Below, piece after piece: positions 55,380 to 62,188 of a stretch of 64,000 nucleotides of DNA. Each line of letters starts with the position of its first letter. The stretch's first letter is position 1. Location: the NCBI GenBank assembly GCA_016124665.1, contig WGNH01000025.1, positions 29,045 through 93,044 of the forward strand. The letters run 5' to 3'. The notes beneath the pieces were generated by a model. The model searched no databases and had not been told where the DNA came from. It saw only the letters and a program-made list of their open reading frames with translations. The stretch is from Alphaproteobacteria bacterium. Lineage in GTDB: Bacteria; Pseudomonadota; Alphaproteobacteria; Caulobacterales; Maricaulaceae. The position numbers and the translations under genes were made by a program.

Positions 55380-56387
55380 TTACAGCATCTGGATGGGGTT
55401 CAGCCAGACAAGGGCCGCGATATACGCAACATAGCCGCCAAAGAAAAGCAGCCCGGCCAGCCGGCCGACATTGCGGCCCGTGAAAATCAGCAATGCGAGC
55501 AGCGCGCTGGCGCCCAGCATCACCCAGAAATCCAGCCGCATGAACTGGTCCGGCACCGGCATGGGCACATTGGCCAGCCCGGCGGCAAGGCCGGTTGCGC
55601 CGCCCACGGCGAAGACGTTGAACACATTCGAGCCGAGCACATTGCCGATGGCAAGATCGCCCTGGCGGCGCAGCACGGCGGCGACGACGGTGGCAAATTC
55701 CGGCAGCGAGGTGCCGATCGCCAGCGCAGTCAGCCCGATCACCGCATCCGACACGCCGAGCAGGCCGGCCGCAGCGGTGCCGCCGGTGACGATGATATGC
55801 GCGCCCAGCGGCAGGGCGATCAGGCCCACGACCAGGGCGAGGAGTGTGCCGGGCAGCGAGCCCTTGCCGGCGGCTTCTTCCAGCTCCGCGACCTCGGCCA
55901 GCAGCGGATCATCCTTGGCGCGCAGGGCGGAAAAAGCCAGCAGCCCGATGAAGACGAAGATCAGCGCGAACAATACCGCGCCTTCCGTCATCGAGATCGC
56001 GCCATCGCGGCTGACCACGACCAGCGCCACCCCGGCCAGAAGCGCGAAGACGGCATTGCGCCTTACGCCGCGCGTCTGCGTGCCGATCACGCCGATCAGC
56101 GCGGGCAGGCCCAGCACGAACAGCACATTGGCGATGTTCGAGCCGACGATATTGCCCAGCGCGAGGCCCGGCGCGCCCGACAGGGCGGCATCGACGGAGA
56201 CGACGAGTTCCGGCGCGGAGGTACCGAAGGCGACGATGGTGAGCCCGACCAGCAGCGCCGGGATTTTCGCCCGCCGCGCCAGCGCCGCCGCGCCGCGGAT
56301 CAGCATGTCACCGCCGAACAGCAGCACCACGATCCCGGCGAGCACGAAGCCGCCAGCCAGCAACAGGGAGTCCTCGGCCACCATCAT
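55380..56387 (-). CDS. Calcium/sodium antiporter (CaCA family, YrbG-like)
   Basis: 335 residues and ten helices in two inverted halves. The alpha-repeats are FGTSAPELVVSVDAAL ... GNIVGSNIANVLFVLG and ALAIGTSLPEFATVVAAVL ... GNVLGSNVFNVFAVGG, with the acidic residues needed for ion exchange. A cytosolic acidic loop (LLAEVAELEEAAGKGSLPG) separates the halves. It starts 13 bases before queD on the same strand. Confidence 0.95.
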   Translation of the reverse strand: MMVAEDSLLLAGGFVLAGIVVLLFGGDMLIRGAAALARRAKIPALLVGLTIVAFGTSAPELVVSVDAALSGAPGLALGNIVGSNIANVLFVLGLPALIGVIGTQTRGVRRNAVFALLAGVALVVVSRDGAISMTEGAVLFALIFVFIGLLAFSALRAKDDPLLAEVAELEEAAGKGSLPGTLLALVVGLIALPLGAHIIVTGGTAAAGLLGVSDAVIGLTALAIGTSLPEFATVVAAVLRRQGDLAIGNVLGSNVFNVFAVGGATGLAAGLANVPMPVPDQFMRLDFWVMLGASALLALLIFTGRNVGRLAGLLFFGGYVAYIAALVWLNPIQML

Positions 56388-56414
56388 ATCCGCCTCACAG
56401 ACTGCAGAATCAGA

Positions 56415-56495
56415 TTAGTCGAAACGCTTGTAATCGATGAAATTGAGGATGCCGAAGGCAATGAGGGGCAAGGCGAGCGCAACGAGAGCATACAT
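56415..56495 (-). CDS. 26-residue single-helix membrane protein
   Basis: ATG at 56495 with GGAG seven bases upstream opens a 26-codon frame: MYALVALALPLIAFGILNF then IDYKRFD and a stop. It is one membrane helix with a charged cytosolic tail. The perfect ribosome site and the sensible topology support it. It sits just upstream of the antiporter gene on the same strand, 27 bases before that gene starts. I do not know the family; it may be a small regulatory subunit. Confidence 0.6.
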   Translation of the reverse strand: MYALVALALPLIAFGILNFIDYKRFD

Positions 56496-56591
56496 GGCAG
56501 ACTCCATAAATCACAGACAGACCGGCCTGCTGTCTAGCCGGGTTTTCGCGCGCCCGCTAGGGAGGGATTGCGGCGCCAATCGTCCCCCCTC

Positions 56592-57062
56592 ATGAGCTGG
56601 CGACTGCGCCTCGAACCGGTGCTGCGGCCGCTGATGCAGAGCCATTGGCGGCGCACGCGTGGCCTGACGCTGGGCGTGCAGGGACTGGTCTTCAATGCGC
56701 AGGGCCATGTCTGCCTGGTGCGCCACACCTACCGCCCCGGCTGGCATTTCCCCGGCGGCGGGGTGGAGCGCGGCGAGACGCTGCACCAGGCGCTGGAAAA
56801 GGAATTGCGCGAGGAGGCGGGCGTACAGCTCACCGCCCCGCCACAGCTTTTCCACGTCTATTCCAATGCGGCGCGCTTTCGCGGCGACCATGTCGTGCTC
56901 TTCATCGTGCGCGGCTGGCAGGCCTGCGCGCCGGACCACGGGCAGGAGATTGCGGAGACCGGCTGGTTTGATCCCGCCGCCCTGCCGCCCGGCACATCGC
57001 GCGCGGCCATGGCGCGGCTGGCGGAAATCCTCCACGGCCAGCCCGTCAGCGATGACTGGTAG
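56592..57062 (+). CDS. Nudix hydrolase
   Basis: About 156 residues. The Nudix box is GGGVERGETLHQALEKELRE followed by EAGV. The flanking LVRHTYRPGWHFPG and HVVLFIVRGW strands are those of the ADP-ribose/RppH-like group, but the substrate cannot be told. The start is uncertain: ATG 56592 has no strong ribosome site; an upstream frame to 56568 adds eight residues. Confidence 0.85.
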   Translation: MSWRLRLEPVLRPLMQSHWRRTRGLTLGVQGLVFNAQGHVCLVRHTYRPGWHFPGGGVERGETLHQALEKELREEAGVQLTAPPQLFHVYSNAARFRGDHVVLFIVRGWQACAPDHGQEIAETGWFDPAALPPGTSRAAMARLAEILHGQPVSDDW

Positions 57063-57175
57063 AAGCAAAAACCCCCTCCGGCCGTGCCCGGCGCGGGACC
57101 GGAGGGAGACGCGGTGAGGCGGCCGCGAACCCTGCACTCCACTGGACGCCTCCTTCGAGGCTCGCATTCGCTCGC

Positions 57176-57228
57176 ACCTCAGGATGAGGTGGGATGATGG
57201 CATCTATAAACTTACCTCATGGTGAGGT
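57176..57228. repeat. Paired ACCTCA/TGAGGT hairpins
   Basis: Two similar short palindromes, ACCTCAGGATGAGGT (57176-57190) and ACCTCATGGTGAGGT (57214-57228), in the 350-bp gap after the Nudix gene. The rest of that gap contains only repeat-like GC-rich sequence and family B copy 2. Confidence 0.5.
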
Positions 57229-57312
57229 GCCCTGCGGCTTGTCCCCGCGGCTTGTGCCCGCGAAGGCGGGTAAAGCGGGGAAGCCGGGCCTCGAACCACG
57301 CACACCTCAAAC

Positions 57313-57397
57313 CTCGTCATCCTCCGGCCGCGCGAAGCGCGAGACCGGAGGACCTCGCCCTTGATGAGACCCTCCGGTCAAGCCGGAGGGAGACGCA
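57313..57397. repeat. Intergenic repeat, family B copy 2
   Basis: About 85 bp from CCTCGTCATCCTCCGG to GGGAGACGCA. It matches copy 3 (58321-58404) almost base for base, including CCGGAGGACCTCGCCC and TGATGAGACCCTCCGGTC. Confidence 0.88.
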
Positions 57398-57409
57398 ACA
57401 GAGGAAACA

Positions 57410-58057
57410 TCACATCTCCGGCGGCCACCCCATCACCTCGTCGAGACTGCATCCATTGGCCTCGGCAATTCTATGGAACCCCAGGGGCACGCCGCCTCCC
57501 GGATCGGGATCGCCGGCCGCCCGGCGCTCATGATAGTGCTGGGTCACCCGGCGGAAACGCTCCGCCAGTTCGGCCCTGATGTCTTCCGCGTCCGCCTCCG
57601 GCGGCTCCGGGGCGGCCGCGCCGCCCACCCGGCCCAGCAGATATTCCGTCCGCAATATCCGGTCGGCCAGCCGCGCCGCCGCCTCGGCGGGCCGGATCTG
57701 CCCCGCCGCCGCCAGATCGGCACTCCTCTGGTGCAATTGCTTCGCCGCCTCCAGCGGGGTGAGATCGGGCTGAATATCTGTCTCCCCCTGCTTGCGGGGG
57801 GAGTGGTCCGAAGGACCGAGGGGGGCATGGGCGTCAGCCCCCTCCGCCGGCTTCGCCGCCACCTCCCCCGTGCACGGGGGAGGACAACCCACCCCTTCCG
57901 CCTCCAGGTCCTCGACGCGCCAGCCGCCCTGGGCCGCCCAGTCATAGATGGTCGAGGGCGCGCGCCCCACGGCGCGGGCCACCTCGTGGACGGGCACGCC
58001 GGCGCGGCGCATCTGCTCGGCGCGGGCTTTCAGGGCGGGTAGATCAGGATCACGCAT
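57410..58057 (-). CDS. HTH-domain protein carrying an in-frame copy of repeat A
   Basis: 215 residues. The N terminus holds a helix-turn-helix (VPVHEVARAVGRAPSTIYDWAAQGGW, residues 21-46) of the type found in terminase small subunits and MerR/Mu-like regulators. Residues about 58-93 are encoded by repeat A3 (CPPPCTGEVAAKPAEG ... PRKQGETD) and look like low-complexity filler. The rest is helical (AAKQLHQRSADLAAAGQIRPAEAAARLADR). If real, the gene tolerates the insertion. Function unknown; a phage-derived origin is possible. Confidence 0.6.
   Translation of the reverse strand: MRDPDLPALKARAEQMRRAGVPVHEVARAVGRAPSTIYDWAAQGGWRVEDLEAEGVGCPPPCTGEVAAKPAEGADAHAPLGPSDHSPRKQGETDIQPDLTPLEAAKQLHQRSADLAAAGQIRPAEAAARLADRILRTEYLLGRVGGAAAPEPPEADAEDIRAELAERFRRVTQHYHERRAAGDPDPGGGVPLGFHRIAEANGCSLDEVMGWPPEM
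57781..57884. repeat. Four-hairpin repeat, family A copy 3 (inside a gene)
   Basis: About 104 bp with the same four-hairpin order as copies 1 and 2, slightly diverged (GGTCCGAAGGACC in place of GGCCCGGAGGGCC; CCGGCTTCGCCGCC in the third hairpin). Compensating changes keep the stems. It lies within the coding frame of the 57410 gene. Confidence 0.88.
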
Positions 58058-58121
58058 TCACCCCGCAGTCTATGCGGATATGGGCGGGCGGGGATTAGAT
58101 TTCCAAGCGCGATATCAAACC

Positions 58122-58271
58122 CGTCATCCCTGCGGAGGCAGGGACCCAGTTGCGTCTGCTCCACCGGCACGCCCTGCGCCAACCAGCCGCCTGCGTCCAC
58201 GCTGCGCAGATTGAGGGCAGGGCATCGAAGCCTCACCGCTGCTCTGGGTCCCTGCCTCCGCAGGGATGACG
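58122..58271. repeat. 150-bp element with perfect 27-bp inverted ends
   Basis: 58122-58148 and 58245-58271 are exact reverse complements over 27 bases; the left arm begins CGTCATCCCTGCGGAGGCA. The 96-bp centre has no ORF. Size and ends are like a MITE or large palindromic repeat. It lies in a 950-bp gene-free stretch together with B3, A4 and C2. Confidence 0.85.
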
Positions 58272-58320
58272 ATAAAAAATATGCCCCGTCACCTTTTTCT
58301 CCCCATGAACCCCTAAAACA

Positions 58321-58404
58321 TCGTCTTCCTCCGGCCGCGCAACGCGCGAGACCGGAGGACCTCGCCCTTGATGAGACCCTCCGGTCGAGCCGGAGGGAAA
58401 CGCA
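58321..58404. repeat. Intergenic repeat, family B copy 3
   Basis: About 84 bp, from TCGTCTTCCTCCGGCC to GGGAAACGCA. Nearly the same as copy 2. A truncated relative (TCGTCTTCCTCCGGTCCCCC) begins at about 58701. Confidence 0.85.
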
Positions 58405-58412
58405 GTGTTTTT

Positions 58413-58520
58413 TCTCCCCCTGCTTGCGGGGGGAGTGTCCCGAAGGGACTAGGGGGGCGATGATGCCTGGCCCCCTCCGCCTCGCATTCGCTCGGCACCT
58501 CCCCCGTAAACAGGGGAGGA
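58413..58520. repeat. Four-hairpin repeat, family A copy 4
   Basis: About 108 bp with the family A order. The second hairpin reads GTCCCGAAGGGAC and the last CCCCCGTAAACAGGGG, where one arm is one base short. It follows B3 by nine bases. Confidence 0.85.
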
Positions 58521-58621
58521 TATCCACAAACCCCGTCATCCCGCCTGTCCCCGCGCCTGCGCCCCCCACCCGTCATCCAGCCTGTCCCCGGCCTGATCGG
58601 GGAGCCGCGCCCCGCGCGAGT

Positions 58622-58672
58622 CCGGGTGATCCCGATGTCATGGAGATCACCCGGATAAACCGGGTGATGACG
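58622..58672. repeat. Palindromic intergenic repeat, family C copy 2
   Basis: About 51 bp related to 14712-14778 in opposite orientation. The core hairpin is ATCACCCGG/CCGGGTGAT around a short ATAAA centre, and CGGGTGATGAC marks one end. Confidence 0.7.
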
Positions 58673-58847
58673 CGTTTGTTTGTGACCTCACGCACACCCA
58701 TCGTCTTCCTCCGGTCCCCCGTATTCACGAGGGCAGGCAAGCCGCTGCACCAATCCCGGAGGAGCTTAAGAGCGGATGGGGAGGGTGGTGATAAACTTTT
58801 TTGAGTGCGGGGGTTGCGCCATATGAGATCGCTACCCATCTCCACTA

Positions 58848-58944
58848 GGCCCTCAGCATAAGGGCCGTTTCCGCCGCGAGTAACGTAGACACCGAGATAA
58901 TCTGTGACCACGTTACTGGCTATCCGCATAGCGCAGTCATGCGC
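58848..58944 (+). ncRNA. Three stacked hairpins upstream of an RT gene: candidate RT-associated RNA
   Basis: Stem 1 is GGCCCT (58848-58853) with AGGGCC (58861-58866). Stem 2 is GTAACGT (58880-58886) with ACGTTAC (58910-58916), enclosing 23 bases. Stem 3 is GCGCA (58931-58935) with TGCGC (58940-58944). They lie in the otherwise gene-free 58765-59013 segment just ahead of the small membrane ORF and the RT. Several defence RTs use a structured RNA in this position, so this is a candidate template or scaffold RNA; the evidence is only the stems and the location. Confidence 0.4.
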
Positions 58945-59013
58945 AATGTTTCTAGTGTTGGTCGAGCATCGAGTGTCGCTGTTCGCTGGGCTGCTGGGGG
59001 AATGGAGACGGCT

Positions 59014-59181
59014 ATGAAGAATGACTTGAAATTCTTCATCGGCCTGGCTCGCGATGTCGCGATGCTCGCTTTCCTGATCCTTCGGATCGCGGAAGCGGCG
59101 CTGCGGCTCGTGAGCTCGGCCGGCATCTACAGGGGACGCAATTGGCCGAGGACTATCGATATCGAGGGCGCTTCGAGCTAG
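59014..59181 (+). CDS. Candidate 55-aa membrane protein overlapping the RT gene
   Basis: ATG at 59014 with GGAG six bases upstream. The product starts MKNDLKFFIGLARDVAMLAF and continues with a membrane helix through about residue 33 (LILRIAEAALRLVSSAGI), then a short basic tail. Its last 40 bases overlap the RT frame (+), consistent with translational coupling. Alternatively it is only a spurious frame in the RT leader. No homologue is recognised. Confidence 0.45.
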   Translation: MKNDLKFFIGLARDVAMLAFLILRIAEAALRLVSSAGIYRGRNWPRTIDIEGASS

Positions 59182-59900
59182 GGCACGGTTCCGGAAAATA
59201 CGTGTATGTCCAGACCGAAAAGTACAAGGATTTCGGGCGAAAGCTCATAACCAAAGTCCGGGCTAAGTGGACGCCGCCGCCCTACTTCTTTCACTTGGCG
59301 AAAGGCGGGCATGTCGAAGCCGCCCGTCTTCATATCGACAGCAAATATTTTGCGCACCTAGATTTAAAAAAGTTTTTTAACTCTTGCCGAAGATCGCGTG
59401 TGGTTCGGGCATTGAAATCTATTGGCTTCAAGCAACGACAGGCGCTTGAATGCTCATCAGATTCATTGGTCCGCCTCGGCGGCGAAAGAGTTATTCCATA
59501 CGGTTTCACTCAATCCCCGATTTTGGCTTCCATTTGCCTGCACCACAGCGCACTCGGCAACGAAATGGCTTGCCTCCATGACGAGGGTAAAAAAGTATCT
59601 CTTTACGTCGATGACATCGTCGTTTCTGGAGATACTGAGGCCGAAGTAGAAGGTCTGGTCGATCGGTTAATTAAATCGGCGGAGAATGCGCGCTTTGCGC
59701 TTGCTCATGACAAGGTCAGTGGCACTCAGCCAGAGATCACCCCGTTCAATCTTGTTCTTGCGAACAACAAGCTAGAGCTCAGTGCGGAACAATACGCAGA
59801 GTTTAAAACCCGGGTTGCCGCAGATCCTGCCAGTGCCGTCGCTCAAGGTACAATTCGATACGCGGGATTTGTGAACCCCAGTCAGGCTGCGACGCTTTAG
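59142..59900 (+). CDS. Reverse transcriptase of unclassified group
   Basis: 252 residues, with catalytic palm only. Motif A is LDLKKFF (Asp74), motif B GFTQSPILASI (121-131), motif C YVDDIVVSG (155-163), and later motifs FALAHDKVSG and FNLVLANNKLELS. There is no thumb/X domain, no maturase, no NAxxH or VTG motif, so it is neither a retron nor a group II intron RT. QSP in motif B is unlike most UG RTs I can recall. The start is TTG 59142 behind AGGGGAC. It faces the retron RT tail to tail, 142 bp apart. A defence role is inferred from context. Confidence 0.8.
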   Translation: MAEDYRYRGRFELGHGSGKYVYVQTEKYKDFGRKLITKVRAKWTPPPYFFHLAKGGHVEAARLHIDSKYFAHLDLKKFFNSCRRSRVVRALKSIGFKQRQALECSSDSLVRLGGERVIPYGFTQSPILASICLHHSALGNEMACLHDEGKKVSLYVDDIVVSGDTEAEVEGLVDRLIKSAENARFALAHDKVSGTQPEITPFNLVLANNKLELSAEQYAEFKTRVAADPASAVAQGTIRYAGFVNPSQAATL

Positions 59901-60042
59901 CGAACTGAATCAGAGAAGCGTAATCGATCTTTCGCTTCGCCATGGCCCGTGCTTTCAGATCATCTAGCGACATCACCGCCATCAGCCCACCAGTTTACGG
60001 GCGATTGGGGAGGGCGTGGATTAGTTTAACTGACTTCGTCAA

Positions 60043-60924
60043 TCAAAAATCGAGGTAGGTATCAAACTTCTTTCGAAGGCTATCGACAAATTTCGGTTCA
60101 ATTGAATTTGCATATGCTAACCACCCTTGAACGTAAGCCTCCACCTCTGGTTCTAATTTTTGATATGTTGATCTGTGCACGATTGCCCGTAGTTCGCGCT
60201 TTTTTTCCCTTCCAATAGAAATTTCGCCGTCAGTTGTGAGCGTTATGCCCGTTACCTTCTGTCGATGAGCCGAGCTAACAAGAACTGTTTTTCTCTGGTT
60301 CAGAGTCAGATTTGGAGATGCCCAAGTCCCGATCAATCGTTCAACGTCCTTCTTAGCTTCAATTAAGTTTCCCCGGACATTCCCAGCGAACGTTAAATCA
60401 TCTGCATAGCGTGAATATGTTAGCTTTCGTCGGTCGGCGATGCCCTTAAACTCTTGATCCAAAGCGAACATCACAATGTTCGATACTGCAGGTGAGCTTG
60501 GTGCTCCGATGGTAAGGGAGCCGGACTTGAAGCAGATTGTTAAAATAAAATTGACGTCCTCCGGATCATAGCCCCGACTAGTCAATATCGGTTGCAAATC
60601 CCGCGCTTTTATCGAGGGGAAGAAATCGGTGAAATCCATTTTTAGAAGAAAGCGTTTCCCCGCATGCAATCTCGCATTATCCGTAATTGATTTGCCTTTT
60701 CGGTAAGCCATCGCGGCATCACTGACGGGCAAGTCGCGAATTACATGACGGGTTATCCACCGCTGCACCAGTTTAAGCCGTGGCGTAGGATGATAAATAT
60801 CGCGCTCACCGCCGGAACGTTTCGGTATAGTGTAGTGCTTATAAAGATAGTTGGCAGAAGCGGCTATTTTTTGCACCGACGGTCGAGGCAAACCGATTTC
60901 TTTGCTAAATTTGTCAATCAGCAT
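60043..60924 (-). CDS. Retron reverse transcriptase
   Basis: 293 residues from ATG 60924. Retron features: YTIPKRSGGERDIYHPTPRLK (about 31-51, in pieces YTIPKRSGGERDIYHP), NARLH at 83-87 (the NAxxH motif), motif A KMDFTDFFPSI, motif B GAPSSPAVSNI, motif C YADDLTFAG (173-181) and VTG at 225-227. It would use the nearby msr-msd RNA to make RNA-linked msDNA. The start overlaps the effector stop by 11 bases. The codon use and base composition are AT-richer than in flanking chromosomal genes. Confidence 0.93.
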   Translation of the reverse strand: MLIDKFSKEIGLPRPSVQKIAASANYLYKHYTIPKRSGGERDIYHPTPRLKLVQRWITRHVIRDLPVSDAAMAYRKGKSITDNARLHAGKRFLLKMDFTDFFPSIKARDLQPILTSRGYDPEDVNFILTICFKSGSLTIGAPSSPAVSNIVMFALDQEFKGIADRRKLTYSRYADDLTFAGNVRGNLIEAKKDVERLIGTWASPNLTLNQRKTVLVSSAHRQKVTGITLTTDGEISIGREKKRELRAIVHRSTYQKLEPEVEAYVQGWLAYANSIEPKFVDSLRKKFDTYLDF

Positions 60925-61840
60925 CGGTCGCTTCCTCAAGAAGTTCTCGATATCGATTGTCCCCGTCAATGTTCGTGGATATATCATCAATAATCAATGC
61001 TTCTTCTTCTTGTGACCCCTCTTGAATTGTGTAGAATTCATTCCAATTAAGTTTTAAATAGAAATAATTTGTTCCATCGCCCAAATCGACAACATCGGCA
61101 ATCTGGCATCCAAGAATTATTTGTATAAAAGAGTTTAGCTCTTCTTTTTTTACTTGTTCGCTGCCAATGCTTCGAATCATAAAAGCAATATCTTTACTAG
61201 AAGCGATCCGCATATATTTCAACAATATAACAATAAAAACCAGTTTTTCATAATCGCTGTATTCACTCCACGCTTTCTCGCTAAAACTATACGTTCGTCT
61301 GAACTTCCCTTGTTGTCGGTCTTTTATGCGCCCAACGATCAGTTCGAAATTCGGGTTTTCGTAATCCAGTTGGATGGCAGGCTTAAAGCTCGACGTTTCG
61401 TCGATAAGCTTTATTGGGCCATTCGACAAAAAACTGTCGCTGCCCTGATATTCACCATTCGAAACTACAAGCGATTTCCCGGCCAAGTCGTTCATTTTTG
61501 AGAACATGCCAAGCTCTGCATATGAGCCCGGGCCTTCCGGAAAGATCACAATACAAAAACAGATCCCCCCAATTAGGCTTTCCATTTTATGCAAATCCAC
61601 GAAGCTAAAGTCTTCGTCACCTATATGGTGTTCAAGAGCGTGCTCGGGGAATAGCACCGTGTATTCGGTATGCTGACCGTCTAGGTGATTTTTAAATCGT
61701 GGGCGTAGATGATGCTCATCGTTTCCGCCACAAACAAAAATGATGTTGCTATGGCGGTAAAGCCGTACCTTGGAAAACAAAAAATCTCGAAACTCTTTCC
61801 GAAACTCTTTCTGGCTTTCTCCGGTAATTGGATGCGGCAA
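60914..61840 (-). CDS. Retron St85/Sen2-type effector (nucleoside deoxyribosyltransferase-like)
   Basis: 308 residues. The N-terminal half is NDT-like: SNIIFVCGGND (31-41) at the first strand and VIFPEGPGSYAELGMFS (98-114), matching the ESPGSxAELG signature of RcaT/St85 retron toxins. The C-terminal half (about 190-300) is helical and may be a winged-helix DNA-binding domain. In such tripartite systems the toxin is held inactive by RT plus msDNA and released by phage triggers. The likely start is TTG 61840, as an in-frame stop lies just upstream and no ATG is near. Gene order RNA > effector > RT agrees with Sen2. Confidence 0.85.
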   Translation of the reverse strand: MPHPITGESQKEFRKEFRDFLFSKVRLYRHSNIIFVCGGNDEHHLRPRFKNHLDGQHTEYTVLFPEHALEHHIGDEDFSFVDLHKMESLIGGICFCIVIFPEGPGSYAELGMFSKMNDLAGKSLVVSNGEYQGSDSFLSNGPIKLIDETSSFKPAIQLDYENPNFELIVGRIKDRQQGKFRRTYSFSEKAWSEYSDYEKLVFIVILLKYMRIASSKDIAFMIRSIGSEQVKKEELNSFIQIILGCQIADVVDLGDGTNYFYLKLNWNEFYTIQEGSQEEEALIIDDISTNIDGDNRYRELLEEATDAD

Positions 61841-61847
61841 CGAACTG

Positions 61848-62018
61848 TCTCTTACTTAGAGCGGCCGATTTCTTGCGAAATTGGCGTCTTTGAGGAGCGA
61901 TTGTGGAGCGACCAAAGACGACGATTTTGCGAGAAATCGGCGCTGCAGTGCACACAATCAAAGATACCTGGCGCATCGCCCGGCAATGCGAGGTAAGACC
62001 ACGCATATCGCTAAGAGA
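61848..62018 (-). ncRNA. Predicted retron msr-msd RNA
   Basis: Read on the minus strand, about 171 nt. a1 is TCTCTTA (complement of 62012-62018) and pairs with a2 TAAGAGA (complement of 61848-61854). Directly after a1 comes GC in the context CTTAGCGA, as in Ec86, giving the branching G at 62011. The msr part has a stem ACCT-CGCAT/ATGCG-AGGT. The msd part is one long hairpin over 61864-61941: ten outer pairs (GCCGATTTCT/AGAAATCGGC), about six pairs in an imperfect middle, and eight pairs CGTCTTTG/CAAAGACG. It lies directly upstream of the effector gene. Confidence 0.8.
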
Positions 62019-62075
62019 ATTCAAATTAAGCACGCATATAGATGCGCGTAAAGAAATATTTAGCCAACAAAATTG

Positions 62076-62126
62076 CTCCCCCTCCAACCTTTTAATCTCA
62101 TCGCGCAAACGCGCCGCTTTACCCGC
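62076..62126 (-). pseudogene. Partial duplicate of the uvrB 3' end
   Basis: About 51 bp matching the last codons of uvrB (62192-62242) with six differences. On the minus strand it reads [15 protein letters not shown], against [15 protein letters not shown] in uvrB; the stop TAA of uvrB is CAA here. The 65 bp between the two copies are unremarkable. It is probably an attachment-like remnant left by integration at uvrB, brought from a related genome. Confidence 0.7.
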
Positions 62127-62188
62127 TTTCGCCGGCACAAGCCTCATCCCCCTTCGCGCCACTCGCCGCTTCGGCGGGATGAAACCGC

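Noticed and set aside
57140..58530. A CRISPR array made of the many short palindromes
   Set aside because: The repeats are long, few, unevenly spaced and differ in type; there are no regular spacers or cas genes.
58573..58929. A 118-aa minus-strand frame
   Set aside because: It runs through repeat families B and C, has no ribosome site worth noting, and overlaps the hairpin cluster ahead of the RT. The sequence is what such repeats give in any open frame.
58765..59013. A tRNA or integrase-type attachment site ahead of the RT
   Set aside because: No T-loop consensus or cloverleaf could be found on either strand, and no integrase gene is present.
59142..60924. The two RT genes as one two-RT operon of the DRT3 kind
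   Set aside because: They are convergent, differ in motif set and base composition, and the retron RT already has its own effector and RNA.
61749..62162. A 137-aa minus-strand frame containing a UvrB-like AARLRDEIK segment
   Set aside because: The UvrB-like part is only the 51-bp duplicate of the uvrB end; the rest reads through the msr-msd RNA and the effector gene in the wrong frame.
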